A stretch of 64,000 nucleotides of DNA from NCBI GenBank assembly GCA_049999805.1, contig JBNGIO010006164.1:27769-91768 (forward strand). The letters run 5' to 3'. Below, piece after piece: positions 1-10,754 of the stretch (positions within the stretch are counted from its first letter, which is position 1; every line of letters begins with the position of its first letter). The translations under genes and the position numbers were made by a program. The notes beneath the pieces were generated by a model, which ran no database searches, was not told the origin of the DNA, and was given only the letters and a program-made list of their open reading frames with translations. Source of the DNA: Folioceros fuciformis. Taxonomy: Eukaryota > Anthocerotophyta > Anthocerotopsida > Anthocerotales.

Positions 1-3
1 GCC

Positions 4-288
4 CTACTCTCCCGCCACGGGATGCAATTGGCTCCCAGTCTGCCTCGCTGCTGCTTCCTGCGCGTCCATGGCTCCTGCAACATAAGGTCCTCCTGTTGCG
101 AGCACTCTTCCCCTTTGCTGGTCTTGCTGCTGCCGCACCACCAGAGACAGCTGCAACCTTTCCGCTGCGTTTGCTTCCTTTGACTTGCCACACACAAGCA
201 CTCGTCCCTGGCCCGCCCTGCCCGATCCCACCGCGCCACTCAACAGCTTCCCCGAGAAGCTGCCGATCTCGAGACGGAGTCGCACCAA
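4..288 (-). other. GC-rich open frame, possible leader or first exon
   Basis: A 94-codon frame starting at an ATG at 288 on the minus strand, much more GC-rich than the DNA to its right. It resembles no family I recognise and is rich in Gly, Ala, Arg and Gln. It could be the first exon or leader of a gene running off the left edge of the window, or chance. No splice donor could be tied to a downstream exon, because the window ends. Confidence 0.2.
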
Positions 289-420
289 GCCGTGTGCCGA
301 TGCGAGCCGATTTACACACCTGACTCACCTACTGCTTGTTAGTCAGCTTGCGCATGTGCAACCAATTCGTGTCACCCCTTTTTCGCTCTATCTACTGTAT
401 CTAAACGACTGAAAACAAAC

Positions 421-1000
421 TGATATTTGCAAACCATCTACCCTCGCGCCTCGGGCGTATGTACACTGTATATAGCCAGGCATTTATACTCAGACCCATA
501 TTCGTCTTCGAAATACGGATGCTATTTGCATTAGCATAGAACTTAATTGCTCTGATTTATTTTGGTTTTCTCGATTAATTTTACTATGTATTCTTAATAG
601 AAGAAGGAACTTAATTGGTCATCTCTATCAAACAATCAATAAGTATAATTATTTTTATTTATTTATGAATAGAAATAACTAGAATAATTATAAATCTTTT
701 CATTATCTTTACTGTTATCAATTATTATCTAATATTGATATCATTGAAGATTTATATCCCCAAGTTCTTAAATTAATTTAAGTAATTATAAAAATAAATC
801 TAATAAATTTATATGCCACATCTTAACACATCTCCTAATAAGGGTATGCCAAGGCTATATTTCTTTTCCATGTTCTTTCTTTGAAAATATATAATATATA
901 TATATATATATATAGTTGTTCCAAACTATTTATTTATATATAATATTTTTAATTAATATATCATTCACTTTGCTCTAATTCTTCAATAATTGTCATCCCC
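421..1000. other. AT-rich intergenic DNA with a TA microsatellite
   Basis: Very AT-rich spacer with no credible coding frame. It contains an (AT)n run at about 885-914. No gene or recognisable element ends were seen. Confidence 0.6.
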
Positions 1001-3140
1001 TCAACTTCCAGCATAGGTGAGAACAATTAGCAACGAGTTTTGATTGCACTACAAAAGGCCTTGACAAATGTGATTTTTCAAACAACATCAAGCACGGCAG
1101 ATGTGGCTTCAACGGTCCCGGTGCTAAGTAGGCCATACCTTGTACCTGATTACGACATCTTGGGCGCGATAGGGAGTTACAAGCTAGGCAGAAGAGGGGC
1201 CTAGACCCTCATTCTTGGCTTTTCCCCATTATAGGTTGTTCCCTTGTCACGGGGTAGATGGAACTTCCACCTCTTTTTTTCTATAAAGTCTTCAAATTCC
1301 CCATAGGTGAGAACGTGGCGTAGGTGAAAGGTGAATTTTTGTGATGAGACGAAGTATTAGAATGTGCTCATAATATGAGAATATGTAAGGTGCTCAGAAT
1401 TTGATTCGAATCAATTTACTATAGCTCAGAATATGTAATGTGTACGGCGTTGAGGCTAGGGACCACAAGTGAGTCATGCCATCACAACGAGCCCTCGAGA
1501 GCGGGATGTGAAGCGCTAAGGCAAGAATGTCTGTGAGATAGTTTCCAATCCACCACTATGTGGCTAGCCATTCAAATGTCCACGGTGCAGGAATTTAGCT
1601 CTCGTGCTGGTACCAATTTGGATGGGATAACAAAAGTCTCTTCGACTCTAGTTGTGGCGTACGAGGGTTGTGTACTTCTCTTCAAATAACTACCGATCCA
1701 TCGCCATGTGGCTAACTATTCAATGCCTCAGGCCAAGAATTTGGTGCACAACTGTGCAACAAGATGACGAAGTTAAGGCAGAACCAGCAAGTCCCTTCAA
1801 GATGCTTGGGAAGCCACAAAGATGCAGCGTGAATCTGACACACACAATGAAAACTACCACGACATTGTTGCTACTGTCGAGCTCTGTTCCATGATGGAGT
1901 AACATTGCATCTTAGGGTGTCATCTCATCTGTGACTTGTGCAGCTGCTTGGCTTGCAATAAGGCAAGATCGCACACTGGCGCATGCTTTGCAGGTGCAAT
2001 TGAGGGCTTCACGTGATGTTGATATGTATTCCTAATTCCGGCCAACTATGCTCAAGTAACAGAAACTTTATGTTGCAGTGGCCTAAATCTTCTAGAATCT
2101 GTTGATGTAAGACAGTGGCGAATTGTGCCAAGTGTATGCTATGTGACCATCCCTTTGCCGAACCGAGACTAGACAAATAAATCCATCTTCTGGTTGTGCA
2201 TGAACGGAGCCAGAAGCAAACCATTATGTAAGGCTTTCATGATATATAGCACCATGTTTGAGGATGGCTTGTGAAAGGGCGAACTCCGCTTCAAGTACCC
2301 AGACTGGAGTCAAGTATTGTGATACACAGAATTGGCCTCGATGCTTCAAAACCCCGGAACTGCAATAGAAGGACCACCAATCAAATCATGTCTCTCGCTG
2401 CAAAAGGGGTAGATGTACACTTAGTGAAATGATAACTCACGTTGCGGGTACTCACCTCAGTCACTAAGTGACTCAATCTTGCGTCGGATCCCACTATTGA
2501 AGGTTCCACAACTCCTTTATTTCATGAATGAAAATCAAATTAATATAACATAGATTGTTTGCAAGATTACAGAGGTTTTAAAGATGGAGACCTATGTGAG
2601 GTCATCCTTCCTTAGGGCATAACTAACAAGGTTACTTACGAACTACATGCAATCTAATGGTCTATACCCCAAACCAAGCCCTCCCTCAAATCACAACTGC
2701 TTTGCAGTCCTTCCTAGTTGGTTTCTCATGTCCTTGGCCCCTCCTAGATTGTTTGTTGAGTGAGTTCTCCAATGTCGGAAATGTGGACAGTTGCAATCAA
2801 TGTTAAGAAACTTGTCATCCGTCTCCTTGACTTTCCCCACTAGTCTTTTGTCTGGAAACAAGATTTGTATTATCATGACACTTCCCTGCCCTTCCCCTTA
2901 TCCATATGTTGAACAACTGGAGGTCCCAATTGGAAGGATCCTTGTTTGTCAAAAAGTGAATGAAAAGGAAAAAAAGCCCCAAAAAAAGAAAAAAGAAGCA
3001 AAAACTTACCAAGCCACATATAGTTCTTTCTTAACAAAACTTAGCCACTGTCTCTAAATTTATTAGCTCACAAACAATTCTCATAAACATGGATTAATAT
3101 GACAACATAAATTCACATAGGATTTATTAGAGTAGACACA
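1001..3140. other. Unassigned repetitive-looking spacer
   Basis: No recognisable gene. Short frames exist but none resembles a known protein. The text has the look of eroded transposon DNA: a degenerate direct repeat of about 50 bp around 1547-1600 and 1692-1745 (both contain 'atgtggcta' followed by 'attcaa'). A purine-rich A-run tract lies at 2961-3003. I could not find paired LTRs or target-site duplications by eye. Confidence 0.4.
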
Positions 3141-3142
3141 TA

Positions 3143-3925
3143 TCATATATTGTTTATGAGCACAGCTTGTATTAAAGGTTGATAGTGCACTCCATGAAAT
3201 AAGACATTAAGGGGCATAGCCCAATTATTCTTGCTTATAACATTATCCTTCTCATTCTCCTTTTGTAGCTTCTGGGTATTTATATCTTCATTTTCACTTA
3301 CATGATTGAAGGTCTTCTTGCTACTATGCTTAATATTTTGTTCAGTGTTCCCATTACCAAACGCAAGATTATTTTCACCATTGTTGTCACTATCCAAGAA
3401 AGTCCAAATGCTATCATACTCATTATTTTCACTCTGCTCATCATCCAAGGGCTTTTGGCTACCATACTCACTACCATACTCTTGTATGACACTTAAGGTG
3501 TTATCTAGGCCTATTTTCCATATGTGAATAGGCCTTTGTAACCCAACACTTAACCATTGAGTCGCAAGTGCGTCTCCCCACAAGCCGATTTCGTTTTCAA
3601 GTTCATAGTTCTCATCGCTAATCAACAACTTAGATATTGATGCAGATGTTGATGCAGATAACCTCATTCTTCGAATATAAGTGGTCATATTATCAACACC
3701 AACACCATGTGTTTCTTGTAAGATCTCTGGAAGATATTGTTCTAGGTGACTACAAGCAAGAGGATCTTGTTTTTCAATCCTGTCTTCAAACTCATCCATC
3801 GCCAAATTTCTTAATTCCAAAGATGAGATTTCTCCATCTAAAAGATAGGCTATGGCATCGAACAAACAATCTCCAACTTCAAAATCAAAATCAAAGGGCA
3901 CGATAAAGTCAATAACTTCATCCAT
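3143..3925 (-). CDS. OTU-like cysteine protease domain protein
   Basis: A 260-residue single-exon ORF with an ATG at 3925. Near the N-terminus it has GDCLFDAIAYLL (Cys20), matching the OTU catalytic-cysteine box (usually DGNCLFRA; the Asp-Gly-Asn before Cys is altered here). The middle contains YIRRM and LWGDALATQWLS, then IHIW, the usual OTU order of a Trp-Gly block before a beta strand. The C-terminus has FHGVHYQPLI, with His247 as the likely catalytic His. OTU enzymes cleave ubiquitin chains. Between Trp-Gly and His lies a long Asn/Glu/Ser-rich insert. The gene is AT-rich and isolated, with a telomere-type repeat 164 bp upstream. OTU domains also occur in transposons (for example Helentron-type elements), so a mobile origin is possible; no helicase or transposase was seen nearby. 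Confidence 0.65.
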   Translation of the reverse strand: MDEVIDFIVPFDFDFEVGDCLFDAIAYLLDGEISSLELRNLAMDEFEDRIEKQDPLACSHLEQYLPEILQETHGVGVDNMTTYIRRMRLSASTSASISKLLISDENYELENEIGLWGDALATQWLSVGLQRPIHIWKIGLDNTLSVIQEYGSEYGSQKPLDDEQSENNEYDSIWTFLDSDNNGENNLAFGNGNTEQNIKHSSKKTFNHVSENEDINTQKLQKENEKDNVISKNNWAMPLNVLFHGVHYQPLIQAVLINNI

Positions 3926-4088
3926 TATATGGCCTACTTAAAACACTTTGCACAAACTAGAGCCTTTGTGAATATTGTTCACTATTGCATCACATATGGT
4001 ACTTGAGGTCAAAGATTAGAGGTCCAACATAACATTAGCTCTCTATCTTAACCTCTGCTGGTACCTTAGGTCTCAACTCACTCTCTCC

Positions 4089-4120
4089 TTTAGGGTTTAG
4101 GGTTTAGGGTTTAGGGTTTT
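4089..4120 (-). promoter_or_regulatory. Interstitial telomere repeat / telo-box cluster
   Basis: Four tandem units of the plant telomere heptamer, reading TTTAGGG on the plus strand and AAACCCT toward the OTU gene. In plants AAACCCTA is the telo-box promoter element. The array sits 164 bp upstream of the OTU start codon in telo-box orientation, so it may be regulatory. It may equally be a scar of telomere DNA captured at a repaired break. Confidence 0.6.
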
Positions 4121-4840
4121 GTTCTCTTCAAAATAGCTTTCTTAGCTTGCACTCACTATAAGCTCTTAGAGACTAAGAGGTTGTTTTCGTAATTACTCTT
4201 GCAGGAGTGAGACCTTGGTGCTCACCTTTAAATAGGAAAGCATTGTGAGAAGGGTAAACAAACCTAGACAGTCCCAAAATACTTGCCAAATTAGGAGTCT
4301 ACATTGTCCACTCAATCTATTTGGAATCGTGATCAATAATGATATAAAGCTAGTCTCAATTCTATATTTATGGAGGCTATATTTATTTTTGGCACATAGT
4401 CAGTCTCTCTTTAGCTACTCTTATTATTGTCACCTTTTAAATTAGATATCAAGAAATGTACGCCTTCTATGCGGAATTCCCTATACGTTTTCTCGAGCTG
4501 CAACGACCATGCCGACGGATTCGCAGTGGTAAGCCTCCAGCACATTCAGTCCTAGAGTTTTGACGACAGCCTAGCTCGGGGCCGCCTGATCCCTTCCTCC
4601 CTCTCTTCCTCTCCTCCTTGGTAGTTGCCACAAGTCAAAATTCGGAGCTGACCTTGGTCTTCCAACTCCCGCTCCTTCCTATCATGTCTATCTACATTAC
4701 CTCCCCGGCCCGTCCTCATTCATATGTCACAACAAAGTGTGAGGACGCTACACGTATCCGGCATCCTGCGTACACTCCCTCAGGATTGAGTCGACTTCGT
4801 ACAACGATGCTTTGTAACACTTACAATGGAAATCTAGCTC
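4121..4840. other. Intergenic, no gene seen
   Basis: Spacer between the telomere-type repeat and the PPR relic. Only short frames without recognisable similarity. Confidence 0.5.
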
Positions 4841-5394
4841 CGCAGGATTTAGTGCCTTGTGGCGTTCTACTAGAAACCTGGCGTACATCTTCCAGTTCAC
4901 CACTTGTTGCATACTTTGGCCACCAGGTAAGCGTCCTCCACCATGTGATTCAGCAGTCCTCTTTGAACAATCTGTGAGTTCAGCTGCCTGCTGCCCTGCG
5001 CTTGTACAGGCCATCCGAAGGCAAGCAAAAGTAACATAGTTGGCCACAATCAGCCCCTCCTTCTCCACTTGTGTGTGCATACACAACAAGTGCGTCGTGT
5101 CCAAGGCCTTGGTGAGAGTACAAAGCGATCAGCTCCCGCCCATGTGATCCAATCCTTTGCGTCCATGGTGTCAAACAGCTCGTGGGAATCTTTCAGTTCG
5201 CCACATTTTGCTCACGCACATATATATACACCAGGCACCTACAGTTAACGAACAAGTTGGTAGGATACCACTCTGAAAAGAGAGAGGAGGCTAACGAACA
5301 AGTTGGTAGGGATACCACTCTGAAAAGAGAGAGAGAGTAGGCTAACGAACAAGTTGGTAGGGATACTACTCTGAAAAGAGAGAGAGAGAGGTCT
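4841..5394 (-). pseudogene. PPR (PLS-class) gene fragment, frameshifted
   Basis: Minus-strand frames recover pieces of the PPR motifs seen intact in the gene at 31606-34188. HQGLGHDALVVY corresponds to QQGLGQEALVVY, and EKEGLIVANYVTFACL corresponds to EQEGLILANDVTFACL. The pieces lie in different frames and contain stops, so the copy is dead. DNA similarity also runs through the 'gccacattttg' block near 5200 (plus strand). It ends at about 5246-5290, where codons for GIPTNLFV have become the seed of a tandem repeat. It is a fragment of roughly 130 codons with neither gene end. It is related to, but not a recent copy of, the intact gene. Confidence 0.8.
5246..5394. repeat. Minisatellite, three units of 46-52 bp
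   Basis: Three direct copies start at 5246, 5292 and 5343. Each begins 'taacgaacaagttggtagg' and ends in a (GA)n run that lengthens from copy to copy. The unit start matches the antisense of PPR codons for GIPTNLFV (compare 33215-33240), so the array grew out of the PPR relic. Confidence 0.9.
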
Positions 5395-5469
5395 GTCCTC
5401 TAAGGACGTCTTTCTTTCACCAACCTGTGTATATTATATTGTACTCTGCAATTCGCATTGGACGTGAGC

Positions 5470-7304
5470 ATGGCGTCCGGTGTTGCGACTGTCGACGAAG
5501 TGCAGAAGCAGGGATGGGTTGAGTTTGTCGCAGGCTTACTTATCGTTTTCCATGATTGGGTTGTGCAGAAGCCGCACACCTGGCATCTGCCGGCGCGGCT
5601 GAAGCTGCCCTCGCTTGCCGACTGTTCTTGCATTGTGACAGGCTCTACCAGCGGCATTGGCTTGAATGTGGCATGGTAGGTGACGTCGTGTCTGAATTGC
5701 CGATTTTGGTGTAATGGCTCTCACGCTCGGGATCGTTGGCAGGGAGCTGGCCAAGGCGGGGGCCGATGTCGTCATGGCTTGCCGCAACACTGCGGCTGCC
5801 CACGACCTGATCAGGGCATGGCAAGATGAGCAGGAGGAAGCAGGCGGCCCTCCTCTGCACCTTGAAGTACTTTCCTGTCCCCGATCTTGTGCAATGCTGA
5901 CAGTTGCAGGGTGTTCTTGTTGTGGTTTTGGTTTCCAGTAGTGTTCCTCATGACACTAGCTCATGTCTGCTGTTTCTGCTACCGTTTCCGCTGCTGCGCG
6001 TGTTGGCGATGGTGTGGTAAGCAGGTGATGAAGTTAGACCTTCTGTCGTTGGCTTCTGTGAAGTCCTTTGCTAGAGACTGGGAGGATCAGGGACGTTCTT
6101 TGCACCTTCTGGTTAACAATGCTGGCATCTTCTCTATGGGAGGTATTTCTCGTCCTGGTTCTTACCCTGCTTGATGTGAGACTGCTGCCAGTGTGCTGCA
6201 CGTAGTGCATGGTTTGCTGGAATTTCATGATCCTTGTGCCTTTGGTGACAGTGGCATAACGTGTGTTTGGCAGCCCCTATAAAGTACTCATCCGATGGCT
6301 TCGAGGAGCATCTCCAAGTCAACCATTTGGCACCTGCCCTCCTGTCTTTGCTGCTCATGCCATCACTGCTTAGAAGCGGTGGAGCCCGGATCGTGAATGT
6401 GAACTCTATTGTATGTCCCAGATTGAGCAGAGTTGAGATTTGCTCTCGGTCGCAAAACTTGCGAGTGGTGCTCACGTCCATAGTTCTTCCCAGATGCATG
6501 AAGTTGGCTTCAACTACACAGAAGACCTAAACTTTAGGAGCGGACGGAGGAGATATTCAAGTACATCAGCGTACAGCGGGAGTAAACTGACACAGGTTGG
6601 GCATCTATCTACTGAACCTGTACGACTGTTTACAGGATTTGGGTTGTTTATTGGAGAGTAACCAGCTGCAGTCTGCTCCTTCTCTGCAATGGCAGCTTCT
6701 ATTCAGTCGCGTATTACAAGGAAAACTGCGAGAAGACGCTGGGGTGCACGTCATTTCGATACATCCTGGAGACGTGTTGTCCAATGTGGTCAGCTCTGTG
6801 ACAGTATGAATGCCGAGCAACCACCATGCTCTCACACACTGACCTTTCACCTTTTCATCTGGGCAGATCCGAACTCTGCCAAGGCTGTCCCAGTTAGCTG
6901 CTAGGCTGCTGGGTCGCATATTTCTGTTCAGTCCCGCTGAAGGTCTGATGTACCACATGTTTTCACCGCAGCAGCGTCGTGTCCTGTTCACCTTTTGTTC
7001 TCTGGAACTCTTAAGCTGTGGTTGCCGTGGAACTTCGACATTAACTCAGTGTTCCATTTCACATCTTGCAGGAGCCAGAAGTGTTCTCTTTTGTTGCACG
7101 GATGGTCAAGTGGAGGAGTACGTGCGCACTCTGCGAAAACTTGATTTTCCCTATGCTCCTTATTATTCGTATGAATGCCGGCCTGCAACTCCTGGTCGGT
7201 ATGCAAGGGATAAAGAAGCTTCTCTCAGAATATGGGACGTGACTTTAGACATGCTTAATCTAACACAAAGTGACGTCCAGTTGTTATTTAGAGGCAAGGC
7301 CTGA
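5470..7304 (+). CDS. FEY: Short-chain dehydrogenase/reductase, FEY-like
   Basis: Eight exons with GT-AG introns and closing phases: 5470-5675, 5743-5866, 6025-6142, 6274-6410, 6494-6595, 6696-6788, 6867-6942, 7072-7304; 362 aa. It is a classical SDR with a Rossmann fold. TGSTSGIG (57-64) binds NAD(P), NNAG (141-144) stabilises the core, Ser194 in NVNS is the likely catalytic Ser, and YSGSK (Tyr222, Lys226) is the YxxxK active site. An N-terminal hydrophobic stretch (about 18-31) suggests membrane association. The long C-terminal tail (SVLFCCTDGQVEEY, ECRPATPG) matches the FOREVER YOUNG subfamily, linked in Arabidopsis to meristem and leaf development; its substrate is not known. It is convergent with PCNA, 207 bp between stop codons. 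The ATG at 5470 is the first in frame and gives the usual family length (about 376 aa in Arabidopsis). Confidence 0.88.
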
Positions 7305-7511
7305 TTTTCACAAAGAAACAATGTACACTTCATTTTTTCTGAAAGAGCCTCAGTGGTCGTCTATCGATACAACGGTTCTTCGGGAACCAGATGAACTAAG
7401 TTGAGTATACTTCTACGAGATATCAATACAAAAATTGTCAAAACCAGGCAGTTAGCCTATCTCAGCCTCTTTTTTCAGATGAGAACAAAGCGACATTGAA
7501 CTCCCGATCAC

Positions 7512-8665
<1,154 letters not shown>

Positions 8666-8775
8666 TCAACGGAGGCAGCCAGGTACCGTCCGCGTCTGCC
8701 GCTACGCTCCGCACACACAGACCGCAGCAAGGTCGGCTATGGCGGACGCCCAGAGCTGTCAAGCCCCAAGGAAAA

Positions 8776-8800
8776 GCGCGGGAGATGTACCTTTCCCGCC
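8776..8800 (-). promoter_or_regulatory. E2F-type sites in the PCNA promoter
   Basis: TTTCCCGCC at 8792-8800 on the plus strand is a perfect canonical E2F site, and GCGCGGGA at 8776-8783 is a second E2F-like core. They lie 123-147 bp upstream of the PCNA start codon. PCNA is a known E2F target in plants and animals. The binding itself is inference. Confidence 0.75.
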
Positions 8801-8829
8801 AGGTTTTAGGGCAATGCAAGTCCGTTAAC

Positions 8830-9384
8830 CTCATCGGTAGTTCATCGCGTCACACCCAGGAAAACTTAACGGCATCATTAGGTGCTAAAGCCTGTTTCCC
8901 ACCTAAGCCGAACCATGGCCCCTGTGCCAAAACCTTTGCTCTTGTACGTACCGACACGCTTACTGAGGAATCCAAAATCCCATTACCGTAAATCCAGCCT
9001 AAATTTTTCATTTTATAAAATTATTCATCAACTACACATACCTCATATTTCATAAAAAAGATTCTGATAAGATATATAAATCAATAAAAATATTATATAG
9101 CTTTTAAATTTCATTTAAATTATTCTTAGCTATCGAATATGGTTAGGCCAATGCACTTAGACTTATGCCCTTCGATGATTTTTTTCCCCTTTCTTCTTTC
9201 AAGGTGGATGATGATTTTTTATTTTTTTTTCATTCCTTACATAAAGGCTTCAATAAAAATGTCACTATGAGCATATTCCAGTGGACTTTGTTCGAAGCAA
9301 TGTTATAGGATCATATCTCAATTTTGCACAAATATATTTGAATTATGTCGGAGCACAACATATTTCCATTCGACGTGATGTTTC
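8830..9384. other. AT-rich intergenic DNA
   Basis: Spacer upstream of PCNA; strongly AT-rich from about 9000 with a T-rich tract at 9175-9235. No gene seen. Confidence 0.5.
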
Positions 9385-9530
9385 ATTTTACTCGACTCTA
9401 ATCCTGCAAATGTGAGGTTCCAATAGCTACTCTACTCTAATCTTGCAAATGCGAGGTTCCNNNNNNNNNNGAGGTTCCAATAGCTACTCTACTCTAATCT
9501 TGCAAATGCGAGGTTCCAATAGCTTACATC
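9385..9530. repeat. 39-bp tandem repeat interrupted by a 10-N gap
   Basis: Direct copies of a unit containing 'ctctaatcttgcaaatgcg' and 'aggttccaatagcta' start near 9391 and 9430, with a further copy after the N run at 9461-9470. The gap lies inside the array, so copy number is unresolved. The array abuts the 3' end of the Gnk2-type gene. Confidence 0.85.
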
Positions 9531-9542
9531 ACAATGATCTTC

Positions 9543-10058
9543 TCATTCCTTGGGTGGCCAATCTTTCAAATCGGGCACCAAATCCTCATTAGAGTATCGT
9601 ATAAAACAATCATCAGCATATGCGCTGCCTGACCTGAAACCCAAGCAAAGATGTTGGACTAATTCTCTACCAAGTGATCCGATACATTCTTGACAACTAT
9701 CAGCCGAGGAACATGTAGTTGATAATCTACAACCAACTCTGTAATGTATAACGTCGACACATATGTTGGGATTGTCCATATCCGGGATTGGAAAAATGCT
9801 TGTGTATCGAAAGTGGTCGGATGTTACACTGTTTGATTTGAGCTGCCATTGGTTCCATAAAGGTGTGATTTCATTTCTAATTTTTAGTACAGTTGTGATA
9901 AGATAAAAGTAATGAGCTCCCCTAATATCATATTCTTCAATGGAGTTGCCATTTCTACAAGTCCAAAAGAAAGCATCGCTTTTTGGATATGATTGTGTTG
10001 AATGAATGTGAAAAATAATGAGGAGAAAAACCATTGAAATTTTTCCTTGCAAAATCAT
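9543..10058 (-). CDS. Secreted Gnk2-homologous (DUF26) cysteine-rich protein
   Basis: A 171-residue intronless ORF with an ATG at 10058. The N-terminus (MILQGKISMVFLLIIFHIHS) is a clear signal peptide. The rest fits one Gnk2/DUF26 domain: an early Cys in FFWTCRNG, a Cys cluster TCSSADSCQEC, and the C-terminal block LCLGFRSGSAYADDCFIRYS, which matches the family's Gly-then-CxxRYS ending. The usual C-x8-C-x2-C cluster is altered to C-x5-C-x2-C here. Secreted single-domain members such as ginkbilobin-2 bind mannose and are antifungal; activity here is not shown. It has no transmembrane or kinase part. The gene is AT-rich and flanked by minisatellites on both sides. Confidence 0.75.
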   Translation of the reverse strand: MILQGKISMVFLLIIFHIHSTQSYPKSDAFFWTCRNGNSIEEYDIRGAHYFYLITTVLKIRNEITPLWNQWQLKSNSVTSDHFRYTSIFPIPDMDNPNICVDVIHYRVGCRLSTTCSSADSCQECIGSLGRELVQHLCLGFRSGSAYADDCFIRYSNEDLVPDLKDWPPKE

Positions 10059-10259
10059 GGCAAGTGTTGAGATGTATGAAAAAAAATAATGGACTTATTT
10101 AACTCCTAATGGATAACCTAATGAAGCATAGGTTGTAATAATATGCTGCCAAAGTTTTTAGTATTTGCATAGCTCAACAAATTTTGAAATAATATTAATT
10201 TATGTAATAATCTTTTTGTATTGGTGACGGTAAGTTATACTCTAATTCTTATTTGATGT

Positions 10260-10430
10260 TGTGTTCATATCATTATTTTCTATTATTGAAAAAGAAATGG
10301 AAAGTCCCATCTACTCCAAAGATTGAAAGAACAATCTCAATAGAGCCACAAGCCAAAAAGAGTGCTAGCCACTTCGAACATCGGTTTCAAAAACTACCTA
10401 GTGTTCCTAATATGTCGGAATAATAAAAGG
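10260..10430. repeat. Dispersed repeat shared with 58130-58500
   Basis: Contains 'ttttctattattgaa' and 'gctagccacttcgaacat', followed by 'caaaaactacctagtgttcc'-type text. These match, with substitutions, the units beside the lectin-like gene at 58130-58500. It lies 5' of the Gnk2-type gene. Confidence 0.7.
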
Positions 10431-10440
10431 CGCTTGACTT

Positions 10441-10690
10441 GCATTTGTTGCTATTGTAAAACCACATTAGCCAATGCTCTTCGCAAAGTAATAAATGTTG
10501 TTGTTGTAAAACGACATTGGTCAATGCTCTTTGCAAAGTAATAGATGTTGTTGTTCTAAAACAAGATTGGCCAATGCTCTTTGCAAAGTAATAAATATTG
10601 CTGTTCTAAAACCACGTTGGCCAATGCTCTTTGCAAAGTAAGAGATGTTCCTGCTCTAAAACCACATTGGCCAATAATCTTTAATAAAGA
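10441..10690. repeat. 50-bp minisatellite, about five units
   Basis: The phrase 'caatgctctttgcaaagta' recurs at 10472, 10522, 10572 and 10622, with a degenerate start at 10672: an exact 50-bp period. It abuts the truncated 3' end of the PCNA pseudogene. Confidence 0.92.
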
Positions 10691-10754
10691 AATGCAAAGT
10701 AATAGAGACGCGATTCCCTTCCAGTTTCCTCCCTCGTTTCTTCCGTGGTTTTTA

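Noticed and set aside
1652-2224. Small ORFs at 1652-1894 and 2009-2224 as genes
   Set aside because: No similarity, no splice context, and they lie in repetitive DNA with a degenerate local duplication.
9461-9470. CRISPR-like or satellite array at the direct repeats
   Set aside because: Units are contiguous with no unique spacers, in a plant nuclear context; they are ordinary minisatellites.
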